Part shown: positions 1-4,877 of the stretch, in pieces
Layout of the letters: each line of letters begins with the position of its first letter
Numbering within the stretch: the stretch's first letter is position 1
Position numbers and translations under genes: made by a program
Assembly (NCBI GenBank): GCA_019243595.1
Contig: JAFAUA010000575.1
Span: 1 to 7,789 of the forward strand
DNA length: 7,789 bases
Direction: 5' to 3'
From: Acidimicrobiia bacterium
Lineage (GTDB): Bacteria; Actinomycetota; Acidimicrobiia; Acidimicrobiales; AC-14
Notes under the pieces: generated by a model
What the model saw: the letters and a program-made list of their open reading frames with translations, nothing else
Database searches by the model: none
What the model was told of the DNA's origin: nothing

Positions 1-89
1 ACCGGACCCTGCTCGGTGAAGAGCTTGGCCAGGTCGCCGAAGATCGGGAGCTGCTCGAAAGGATTCCCGGATGGACCTTCTTCAGGCAT
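1..89 (-). CDS. N-terminal fragment of a probable zinc-dependent metalloprotease (DUF2342 / Rv3195-like)
   Basis: Only the first 29 codons lie in the window; the gene runs off the left edge. The ATG at 89-87 opens a frame reading MPEEGPSGNPFEQLPIFGDL and then AKLFTEQGP. From memory, an acidic or glycine-rich lead followed by FGDLAKLF and QGP resembles the N-terminus of the actinobacterial zinc-dependent metalloprotease family (DUF2342, annotated as F420-associated hydrolase in some genomes; M. tuberculosis Rv3195 is a member). The catalytic HExxH region would be outside the window, so the call rests on N-terminal resemblance alone. Supporting context: in mycobacteria this gene is divergent from a YlbL-type PDZ protease, and a YlbL homologue is present here at about 5.7-6.8 kb. 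No convincing Shine-Dalgarno or TANNNT box precedes the ATG, so an upstream start is possible. Confidence 0.5.
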   Translation of the reverse strand, partial: MPEEGPSGNPFEQLPIFGDLAKLFTEQGP

Positions 90-155
90 TGGTGGTGCAA
101 TTCGTTGGACGGACTTTTCCGAGCGACATCGCCGCAGGGGGAACCAATGCCTGAA

Positions 156-172
156 TCGCCGCTTCGCGGCGA
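156..172. repeat. Perfect GC-rich hairpin, 7-bp stem with TTC loop
   Basis: The bases TCGCCGC and GCGGCGA form a perfect 7-bp stem around a TTC loop. The hairpin lies in the 131-base divergent spacer between the metalloprotease and the SDR. No T-run follows on either strand, so it is not a classical intrinsic terminator. A similar stem with the same TTC loop occurs at 2463-2477. Confidence 0.6.
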
Positions 173-192
173 ACAAGCCGATCACATTGGCT

Positions 193-212
193 CGCTCGCT
201 GACGCTCGCTCA
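193..212 (+). repeat. Tandem 10-bp repeat (CGCTCGCT)GA / (CGCTCGCT)CA
   Basis: CGCTCGCT occurs at 193-200 and again at 203-210, giving two 10-base units in a row just before the SDR start. The same octamer recurs in the other palindrome-rich spacer at 2371-2378, where it is followed by CGCTCGG. The pairing with a TTC-loop hairpin in both spacers suggests a dispersed intergenic element rather than a gene-specific operator. Confidence 0.5.
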
Positions 213-220
213 CGAAGGGC

Positions 221-1129
221 ATGGTAGGTGCCGTGCTTTCGGTATCTGTCATCGGTTCGGAGACCTCGGTGGGTCGCGCTGTCGTGCGCCGGCTGGAGGC
301 GTCCGGGACAGATGTGACATCGGCCACCAACAAGGCCGACGCCCTCGTGCACGTCGATGCCGAGGGAACGGCGGACGTCGATCGCCTGCGCACCTCGCTG
401 CGTGCGGCGGGCGCCGACGTGGGCCGCGTCGTCTACCTGTCGACGGCCATGGTGTACGGGGCGTGGCCGAACAACCCGGTGCCTCTGACTGAGGACGCGC
501 CCATGCGGCCCAACCCCGGCTTCGCCTTCGCCACGGCCAAGGCCGAGAGCGAGCGCATTGCCGTCGAATGGCGGGAAGCGAATGCCGACGCCCGCCTCGC
601 CGTGCTGCGGCCGGTGACGGTGCTCGGCGGTGACGACGACGGCCGCCTCGTGCATCTGCTCCGTGACGTGCTTCCCGCGGGCGTTGCCGATCCCATCCCG
701 CCGGTGCAGTACCTGCACGGCGACGATCTCGCTGACGCCCTCGTGCTGGCCGCCATCGCCCGTCTCGACGGCGTGTTCAACGTGGCGCCCGACGGGTGGA
801 TGTCCGAAGAGGAGGCCAGGGACCTCAGCGCCGGGCCTGTCCGCATGCGCCTACCCCGAGGCCTGCAGCCCGTGCTCGGGCCCGACGTCCCCAAGGACGT
901 GCTGCCGTATCTGGTGCATCCGTGGGTCGTCGCCAACGACCGCCTGCGTGCCGAAGGGTGGACGCCGCGGTACTCGAGCGAGGAGGCGTTCGTCGCCGGC
1001 GCCGGGGTTCCCCGCTGGCAGTCGCTGAGCCTCGGCCGCCGCCAAGCCATCGCCCTGGGCGGCGTCGCCGCTGCCGTTGCGGGTGGAGTCGCGGCGGGAG
1101 TGGCCGCCTACCGACGCCTGCGCGACTGA
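221..1129 (+). CDS. Atypical extended SDR (NAD-dependent epimerase/dehydratase-like) with C-terminal membrane anchor
   Basis: This 302-residue protein has the layout of an extended short-chain dehydrogenase/reductase. A Rossmann start, VSVIGSETSVG (8-18), has the first and last glycines of the GxxGxxG loop but a threonine in place of the middle one. YLSTAMVYG (72-80) carries the usual active-site serine, LRPVTVLG (129-136) matches the substrate-loop region, and QYLHGDDLADA (163-173) is the typical late motif. The catalytic YxxxK reads FATAK (103-107), so the tyrosine is phenylalanine while the lysine remains; catalysis by the normal route is doubtful. Residues about 276-296 form an Ala/Gly/Val-rich hydrophobic stretch between RR and RRLRD, suggesting a C-terminal anchor with the enzyme domain in the cytoplasm. 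Substrate unknown. A GTG at 233, four codons in, follows GGTAGG and is a credible alternative start. The gene is convergent with the htrA-like gene, four bases apart. Confidence 0.8.
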   Translation: MVGAVLSVSVIGSETSVGRAVVRRLEASGTDVTSATNKADALVHVDAEGTADVDRLRTSLRAAGADVGRVVYLSTAMVYGAWPNNPVPLTEDAPMRPNPGFAFATAKAESERIAVEWREANADARLAVLRPVTVLGGDDDGRLVHLLRDVLPAGVADPIPPVQYLHGDDLADALVLAAIARLDGVFNVAPDGWMSEEEARDLSAGPVRMRLPRGLQPVLGPDVPKDVLPYLVHPWVVANDRLRAEGWTPRYSSEEAFVAGAGVPRWQSLSLGRRQAIALGGVAAAVAGGVAAGVAAYRRLRD

Positions 1130-1141
1130 CCCGCTACGGGT
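1129..1141. other. Small hairpin spanning both convergent stop codons
   Basis: ACCCG and CGGGT form a 5-bp stem around CTA, which is the htrA-like stop codon read on the other strand; the first base belongs to the SDR stop. It is symmetrical and could slow transcription from either side, but there is no T-run, so a terminator role is only a guess. Confidence 0.25.
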
Positions 1142-2309
1142 TGGGCGGGCGCTCGATGAGGGAGACCGTCATGTGCCGCTGGTCCTTGCCGCGGCGGACG
1201 TCGATCGAGACCGCGTCGCCCGGGCGGTGTGTGCGGAGGGCCACGACGAGCGCACCCATCGACTTCACCGGCTGGTTGTCGAGGGCGACGATCACGTCGC
1301 GCGCCTGGAGGCCACTCTTGTCCGCCGGGCTGCCCTGCACGACGCGGCCGATGAGGGCCCCGCCGTCGATGGCCATCTCCTTGGCCGTCGTCGGGTCGAC
1401 GTCGGTGCCCTCGATGCCGAGCCAGACGTGCACGACCTTTCCGCCCGCGATCAGCTGGTCGGCCGACGAGCGGGCGATGTCGATCGGCGTCGCGAACCCG
1501 AGGCCCTGCGCTCCGTCGGTCGTCGCCACTGCGGTCGTGAGCCCGATCACCGCACCGTCGCTGTCGAGCAGGGCGCCGCCCGATGAACCCGGGGAGATCG
1601 GAGCGTCGGTCTGAATCATGTCGAGGAGTGGCGGCCCGCTCTGGGTGTCGAGCCGGCGGTGGAGGGCGCTCACGACGCCGACGGTGACCGACGGTCCGCC
1701 GGCCAGGCCGAGTGGCGACCCGATGGCGATCGCGGGCTGGCCGACCTGGAGGTCGGCTGCCGTGCCCAAAGCGGCGACCGGGAAGGGCCCGCCGTCGATC
1801 TTGAGCACGGCTACGTCGTTCTCGGGATCGGTGCCGACGACCTTGGCGGTCAGTTCGCGGCCGCTGTCGATCACCACCTTGACGGCGTCGGCGCCGTCGA
1901 TCACATGGAAGTTCGTCAGCAGGTGCCCGTCACTCTGGAACAGGACTCCCGAGCCGCTGGCGTCCCCCTGCTTGCCCTCGACGCGGACCTGGGTGATCGC
2001 CGGCCGGACCCGTTGGGCGATGTCGACGACGGATTCGGTCCCGGGCGTCGACGCCACCGTTCGCACGGGGACCTCTTCGCGCTCGACGATGCGCTCCGTC
2101 GCGCGGTTGCCGATGCCGCCGGCGACGACCACCACGCCGGACGCCAGCAGGGCGCCGACGAGTCCTGAGATCGACGCCACCAGCCACGTGCGCTCGCCCG
2201 CGCTGCGCTTCGGTCGCATCTCCGAGGGATGCCGCCACAGACGGTCGTCGGGCAGGGGAGGGGTTCGATACGACGACGGGTCGTCATCGAGCCCGTCATC
2301 GAACTCCAT
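1134..2309 (-). CDS. Membrane-tethered HtrA/DegP-like serine protease (S1C) with PDZ domain
   Basis: The 391-residue product should be an envelope quality-control or signalling protease whose catalytic part faces outside the membrane. An acidic cytoplasmic tail (1-41) contains DDRLWRHPSE, followed by one transmembrane helix (about 42-66), a linker, the trypsin-like domain (about 93-290) and one PDZ domain (about 296-385). The triad is visible: His135 in TNFHVI, Asp165 in ENDVAVLKI and Ser243 in SPGSSGGAL. The classical NPGNSGG reads SPGSSGG here, which keeps the oxyanion GxSGG core. GIGSPLG-like and LGFATPID motifs also match the family. One PDZ domain is typical of actinobacterial HtrA proteins (HtrA/PepD type), but I cannot assign a specific paralogue. 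The ATG at 2309-2307 is supported by a TANNNT box exactly six bases upstream, implying a leaderless message. Transcription is divergent from moaE. Confidence 0.93.
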   Translation of the reverse strand: MEFDDGLDDDPSSYRTPPLPDDRLWRHPSEMRPKRSAGERTWLVASISGLVGALLASGVVVVAGGIGNRATERIVEREEVPVRTVASTPGTESVVDIAQRVRPAITQVRVEGKQGDASGSGVLFQSDGHLLTNFHVIDGADAVKVVIDSGRELTAKVVGTDPENDVAVLKIDGGPFPVAALGTAADLQVGQPAIAIGSPLGLAGGPSVTVGVVSALHRRLDTQSGPPLLDMIQTDAPISPGSSGGALLDSDGAVIGLTTAVATTDGAQGLGFATPIDIARSSADQLIAGGKVVHVWLGIEGTDVDPTTAKEMAIDGGALIGRVVQGSPADKSGLQARDVIVALDNQPVKSMGALVVALRTHRPGDAVSIDVRRGKDQRHMTVSLIERPPNP

Positions 2310-2315
2310 GAAACG

Positions 2316-2321
2316 AGCTTA
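2316..2321 (-). promoter_or_regulatory. -10 box TAAGCT, leaderless promoter for the htrA-like gene
   Basis: Read on the minus strand, TAAGCT fits the TANNNT actinobacterial -10 pattern. Exactly six bases separate it from the ATG at 2309, so the expected transcription start falls on or next to the A of the start codon. No Shine-Dalgarno sequence is visible, which agrees with a leaderless message. The -35 region is not recognisable. Confidence 0.5.
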
Positions 2322-2365
2322 ACGACGGCCTTCCTCGTCTTGACCGCGGGGCGAACACCTATCTC

Positions 2366-2390
2366 TTCGGCGCTCGCTGCGCTCGGCCGA
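2366..2390. repeat. Palindrome-rich intergenic element with CGCTCGCT/CGCTCGG repeat
   Basis: TTCGGCGCT is followed by CGCTCGCT (2371-2378, overlapping) and CGCTCGG (2380-2386). The right end contains the perfect 10-base palindrome CTCGGCCGAG (2383-2392), and TCGGC/GCCGA can pair across the element. The octamer is shared with the tandem repeat at 193-210, and TTCGGCGCT recurs at 2469-2477. Confidence 0.45.
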
Positions 2391-2404
2391 GCTAATCGTG
2401 CTCC

Positions 2405-2430
2405 GGGCGACCGGCGAAGCCGGCTCGCCC
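2405..2430. repeat. Strong hairpin, 11 paired bases with one bulge and GAA loop
   Basis: GGGCGACCGGC (2405-2415) pairs with GCCGGCTCGCCC (2419-2430) around a GAA loop, with only C2424 bulged. A run reading TTCTTTTT follows at 2438-2445, about eight bases after the stem. On the plus strand this resembles an imperfect intrinsic terminator, but no plus-strand gene ends upstream. It could insulate moaE from antisense or read-through transcription, or simply be one unit of a palindromic repeat family. Confidence 0.5.
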
Positions 2431-2462
2431 TCCGCCGTTCTTTTTGGCCGACAGCCAGAGTG

Positions 2463-2477
2463 AGCGCCTTCGGCGCT
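2463..2477. repeat. Perfect hairpin AGCGCC-TTC-GGCGCT
   Basis: A perfect 6-bp stem closes the same TTC loop as the hairpin at 156-172. Part of it (GCCTTCG, 2466-2472) can instead pair with CGAAGGC at 2501-2507, and GCAGCC (2482-2487) can pair with GGCTGC (2505-2510), so the region can fold in alternative ways. Confidence 0.5.
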
Positions 2478-2536
2478 GCCAGCAGCCGTCGGCATCCGCG
2501 CGAAGGCTGCAAAGGCGGGTTTGCGTTTCCACCCCC

Positions 2537-2542
2537 TAGCAT
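2537..2542 (+). promoter_or_regulatory. -10 box TAGCAT, leaderless promoter for the moaE operon
   Basis: TAGCAT matches TANNNT and is exactly six bases before the GTG at 2549, the same geometry as the divergent htrA-like promoter. The box is flanked by CCCC and GGGG (CCCC-TAGCATT-GGGG, 2533-2547), a short dyad centred on the -10 that might bind a regulator. There is no good Shine-Dalgarno sequence before the GTG. Confidence 0.5.
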
Positions 2543-2548
2543 TGGGGC

Positions 2549-3031
2549 GTGCGGCTCGTCCCTCCGCGTACCGACGACGACTGGGTGGGTCTCACCGAGG
2601 AGCCCATTCCCGTAGGACGCGCCGTGGCGTGGGCCGAGCGTCCTGACTGCGGTGCCGTCGTTCTCTTCACGGGCACCGTGCGTGACCACGCCGAGGGTCG
2701 TCCGAACGTCTCCGAGCTCGAGTACGAGGCCTACGAAGAGGAGGTCGTGCCCCGCCTGTCGGCGATCGCAGCCGAAGCCAGGCGCCGGTGGCCGTCACTC
2801 GGCCGGCTCGCGCTCCTTCACCGCGTCGGCGCTCTCGCCGTCGGCGAGACATCCGTACTCGTTGCTTTGTCGGCGCCGCACCGCGGCGACGCCTTCGAGG
2901 CGGCGCGGTTCTGCATCGACACGCTCAAGGAGACCGTACCGATCTGGAAGCGCGAGACGTGGGAGGGCGGCAGCGACTGGTCGCTGTGCAGCCATCCCGT
3001 GCAAGACGTCACGGAGACGGCACGCTCATGA
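2549..3031 (+). CDS. moaE: Molybdopterin synthase catalytic (large) subunit MoaE
   Basis: MoaE works with the sulfur carrier MoaD in the cytoplasm to convert cyclic pyranopterin monophosphate (precursor Z) to molybdopterin in molybdenum cofactor synthesis. The 160-residue product has the family core: GAVVLFTGTVRDH (35-47), LEYEAYEEEVVPRL, LLHRVGALAVGE (89-100), SAPHRGDAFEAARFCID (108-124) and LKETVPIWKRE (126-136). Active-site residues known from E. coli MoaE can be matched: Arg39 to Arg45, His103/Arg104 to His111/Arg112, Lys119 to Lys127 and Lys126 to Lys134. The length is near the family norm, with about six extra residues at the start. The GTG at 2549 fits a leaderless message. The stop overlaps the next gene's ATG in an ATGA arrangement. 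No moaD, moaA, moaC or molybdoenzyme gene is in the window, so the partners must lie elsewhere. Confidence 0.95.
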   Translation: MRLVPPRTDDDWVGLTEEPIPVGRAVAWAERPDCGAVVLFTGTVRDHAEGRPNVSELEYEAYEEEVVPRLSAIAAEARRRWPSLGRLALLHRVGALAVGETSVLVALSAPHRGDAFEAARFCIDTLKETVPIWKRETWEGGSDWSLCSHPVQDVTETARS

Positions 3032-3243
3032 TGAACCTCGTCTACCTCGGGATCGCGGTGGTCCTGTCACTGCTGGGATCGATGGTGCTCTGGATGCGGC
3101 ACCGCAAGCCTCGGTCGATGGAGGCGCACATGCAGCAGTTCGCGCGCGAGCTCGACGCGCTGGCGCCCGATCCCGATTGGAACCGTCGGCGCCGCCGCCG
3201 CTCGCAACGAGCGGCGCCTCGTAGGGAGCGGCGGCCTGGCTAG
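3028..3243 (+). CDS. Small single-helix membrane protein with arginine-rich tail, between moaE and mreB
   Basis: The ATG at 3028 overlaps the moaE stop (ATGA), and the TAG at 3241-3243 overlaps the inferred mreB start by eight bases, so translation is probably coupled on both sides. The 71-residue product has one N-terminal transmembrane helix (about 4-22, LVYLGIAVVLSLLGSMVLW), a basic stop-transfer patch RHRKPR, a short amphipathic section EAHMQQFARELDALAPD (32-48) and a tail very rich in arginine (53-69). With the basic patches after the helix, the body should be cytoplasmic. I have a loose recollection of similar short helix-plus-RELDAL proteins beside actinobacterial mreB genes, but I cannot name a family or function. 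Part of the arginine-rich coding sequence also forms the hairpin and the ribosome-binding site of mreB, so the tail may partly reflect those constraints. A second ATG at 3031 is equally possible. Confidence 0.7.
   Translation: MMNLVYLGIAVVLSLLGSMVLWMRHRKPRSMEAHMQQFARELDALAPDPDWNRRRRRRSQRAAPRRERRPG
3196..3216 (+). other. 9-bp hairpin just upstream of the mreB ribosome-binding site
   Basis: CGCCGCTCG less its first base plus flanking G/C gives a perfect 9-bp stem: 3196-3204 pairs with 3208-3216 around a CAA loop. It ends six bases before the AGGGAG ribosome-binding sequence and lies inside the coding sequence of the small membrane protein. Ribosomes translating that gene would unfold it, so it could tune mreB translation. 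Confidence 0.5.
3223..3228 (+). promoter_or_regulatory. Shine-Dalgarno site AGGGAG that fixes a CTG start for mreB
   Basis: AGGGAG lies seven bases before the CTG at 3236, close to ideal spacing. It is among the better ribosome-binding sequences in the window and points to CTG 3236 rather than the downstream GTG 3281, which would cut off the first ATP-binding motif. Confidence 0.6.
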
Positions 3244-4240
3244 GGACCTCGCCATCGACCTGGGCACGGCCAACACGCTGGTGTACGCCAAGGGTCGGGG
3301 CATCGTGCTCAACGAGCCGACGGTCATCGCCCTGAACAGTCACACCCACGACGTGCTGGCCATGGGTCAGGAGGCGTGGCACATGATCGGCCGCACGCCC
3401 GGCTACATCGTGGCGGTGCGCCCGCTGCGCCAGGGCGCCATCACCGACTTCGAGATCACCCAGCGGATGATCCGGCTGCTGCTGCAGCGCGCCGGCCTGT
3501 CGCGGTTCCAGCGTCCTCGCGTGCTGATCTGCGTCCCGTCGGCGATCACCGAGGTCGAACGGCGGGCGGTGAAGGAGGCGGCGCGGCAGGCCGGCGCCAC
3601 CGAGACCCAGCTCATCGAGCAGCCCATGGCCGCGGCCATCGGCGCCGGGCTTCCGATCCACGAGCCGCGGGGGAACATGGTCGTCGACATCGGCGGCGGT
3701 ACCACGGAGACGGCGGTCATCTCGCTGGGCGGCATCGTCGCCCTGCAGGCGATCCGCACCGGTTCTTTCGACATCGACAACGCCATCCAGGCCTACGTGC
3801 GGCGTGAGTACGGGATCGCCATCGGCGAGCGCACCGCCGAGGAGATCAAGCTCGCCATCGGCTCTGCCTTTCCCACCGAGAACGAGGTCAAGGCCGAGGT
3901 GCGGGGCCGCGACCTGATGAGCGGCCTTCCCAAGACGGTGATCCTCTCGCCCGAGGAAGTGCGCGAGGCCATCGACGAACAGGTGCGCGCCATCGTCGAC
4001 TCTGTCGTGCAGTGCCTCGGCGCTGCACCTCCGGAGCTGGCGCAGGACCTCATCATCGAAGGCATCCACCTCGTGGGCGGCGGCGGCATGCTGCGGGGCT
4101 TCGACAAACGGATCGCGGACGAGACGTCCATTCCCGTCCACCTCGTCGACGCTCCCCTCGAGTGCGTGGTTCTGGGCGCCGGGAAGTGCTTGGAGGCCTT
4201 CGACTCCCTGAAGGTCCTCTTCATGGGGGCCGACAGGTAG
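3236..4240 (+). CDS. mreB: Rod shape-determining protein MreB (actin-like), probable CTG start
   Basis: MreB is a bacterial actin that polymerises on the inner membrane face and guides peptidoglycan synthesis along the side wall. Read from CTG 3236, the product is 334 residues, the normal length, and begins (M)ARDLAIDLGTANTLVY, the standard MreB N-terminus with phosphate-1 motif DLGTANT (8-14). Further motifs are VPSAITEVERRAV (about 100-112), LIEQPMAAAIGAGLP (126-140), phosphate-2 DIGGGTTE (151-158), ISLGGIV and the adenosine motif GGGGML (281-286). The first standard start in frame is GTG 3281, which would remove DLGTANT, so it cannot be the functional start. No ATG, GTG or TTG lies in frame between the small-protein gene's start and 3281; AGGGAG sits seven bases before the CTG. 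The gene ends a moaE-small protein-mreB unit. No mreC, mreD, rodA or pbp2 follows, so this copy is separate from the usual mre cluster. Confidence 0.93.
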   Translation: MARDLAIDLGTANTLVYAKGRGIVLNEPTVIALNSHTHDVLAMGQEAWHMIGRTPGYIVAVRPLRQGAITDFEITQRMIRLLLQRAGLSRFQRPRVLICVPSAITEVERRAVKEAARQAGATETQLIEQPMAAAIGAGLPIHEPRGNMVVDIGGGTTETAVISLGGIVALQAIRTGSFDIDNAIQAYVRREYGIAIGERTAEEIKLAIGSAFPTENEVKAEVRGRDLMSGLPKTVILSPEEVREAIDEQVRAIVDSVVQCLGAAPPELAQDLIIEGIHLVGGGGMLRGFDKRIADETSIPVHLVDAPLECVVLGAGKCLEAFDSLKVLFMGADR

Positions 4241-4246
4241 CGCTAC
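4237..4246. other. 10-bp palindrome holding both convergent stop codons (mreB / HEAT gene)
   Basis: GTAGCGCTAC is a perfect palindrome in which the mreB TAG and the opposite-strand TAG are mirror images, separated by two bases. It is too short to be a convincing terminator and no T-run follows, so how transcripts from the two genes end is not visible. Confidence 0.4.
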
Positions 4247-4830
4247 TCGGCGAGTAGGTCTTCCGCGGCTTGGCGCACTTGCCAATCGCGGTCGTTGAGG
4301 GCGGCGCGCAGGGCGGCTTCGACGTCGGGGCCCTCGAAGGCGGCGAGGGCGACGACGGCGCGGCGGCGGACCGCTGGGCGGTCGTTGTGCGCCGCGGCGA
4401 GCACGGTCGGCAGCCCCCGGTCGTCCCCGATGGCACCGAGCGCGGCCACGGCGGCCTCCCGGCACAACGGATCGTCGTGGCCTTGCGCCAGCGCGGTGAG
4501 AGCGTCAACGGCGTCCGTTGCCTTTGCGCCCCGCTCGCCGAGCGCCCACGCCGCCGCCTCCACGACCGACACGTCAGCGTCGCCGAGGGCGCCCGCCAGG
4601 TCCACATCGGCGAAGGGAATCGCTTCCTCGCACGCCCGCCGTCGCACGCGGGCGTCAGCGTCCCCAAGTCCCTGCTCGACGTCGGCGGCACCCAGGCGGC
4701 CCATCCGCGCCAGCGCGCCCATGGCCGTCGCTCGAGCTCCCGGGTCAGCGTCGCTCAGCAGGGCGCGTGCGGCCGCTTCGTCACCTTCGTACCCGGCGAC
4801 CGCAGCGCGCCGGCGGTGGTCGTGCTCCAT
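4243..4830 (-). CDS. HEAT-repeat (PBS lyase HEAT-like) protein
   Basis: The 195-residue product is almost entirely helical repeats. About six HEAT-like units can be read, each with a loop such as LSDADPGARATAMGALARMG (25-44), GDADARVRRRACEEA (56-70), GDADVSVVEAAAWALGERG (83-101), HDDPLCREAAVAALGAIGD (118-136), NDRPAVRRRAVVALAAF (149-165) and NDRDWQVRQAAEDLLAE (179-195). Such solenoids are scaffolds for protein binding; relatives include phycobilin-lyase subunits, but nothing here points to pigment chemistry. There is no signal peptide or membrane segment, so it should be cytoplasmic. The ATG at 4830-4828 is preceded on the minus strand by GAGGG four bases upstream, a fair ribosome-binding site. 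It is convergent with mreB (two-base gap) and divergent from the next gene (47-base spacer). The partner is unknown. Confidence 0.85.
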   Translation of the reverse strand: MEHDHRRRAAVAGYEGDEAAARALLSDADPGARATAMGALARMGRLGAADVEQGLGDADARVRRRACEEAIPFADVDLAGALGDADVSVVEAAAWALGERGAKATDAVDALTALAQGHDDPLCREAAVAALGAIGDDRGLPTVLAAAHNDRPAVRRRAVVALAAFEGPDVEAALRAALNDRDWQVRQAAEDLLAE

Positions 4831-4834
4831 CGCG

Positions 4835-4839
4835 CCCTC
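4835..4839 (-). promoter_or_regulatory. Ribosome-binding site GAGGG of the HEAT-repeat gene
   Basis: On the minus strand GAGGG lies four bases before the ATG at 4830. This start appears to use a normal leader, unlike the apparently leaderless htrA-like and moaE genes. The 47-base divergent spacer that holds it shows no clear TANNNT box. Confidence 0.4.
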
Positions 4840-4877
4840 GATTCAAGCGCGGGGCAAACGACGCCGATGGACTGGCG

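Noticed and set aside
1659..2322. Plus-strand frames over the htrA-like gene
   Set aside because: They are shadows of the minus-strand protease, whose catalytic triad and PDZ domain are unmistakable.
2405..2445. Intrinsic terminator (hairpin plus TTCTTTTT)
   Set aside because: The T-run begins about eight bases after the stem and no plus-strand gene ends upstream, so it was recorded as a hairpin repeat instead.
2360..2548. Molybdenum-cofactor riboswitch in front of moaE
   Set aside because: moaE appears leaderless from the TAGCAT box, and the palindromes do not show the layout I would expect of that riboswitch. A covariance-model search would decide.
3189..3240. Arginine-rich stretch as a nuclear-type or phage nucleic-acid-binding peptide
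   Set aside because: The arginine codons coincide with a hairpin and the mreB ribosome-binding site, so composition alone is not evidence for RNA or DNA binding.
3028..3283. Frameshift fusing the small membrane protein to mreB
   Set aside because: The small ORF ends in its own TAG after a consistent tail, and the mreB frame has a good ribosome-binding site and CTG giving the family N-terminus. No frameshift is needed.
3026..4465. 479-codon open frame on the minus strand across mreB
   Set aside because: It is antisense to mreB, the small membrane protein and part of the HEAT gene. The translation is His/Asp/Arg-rich with no motif, as expected for the opposite strand of high-GC coding DNA.
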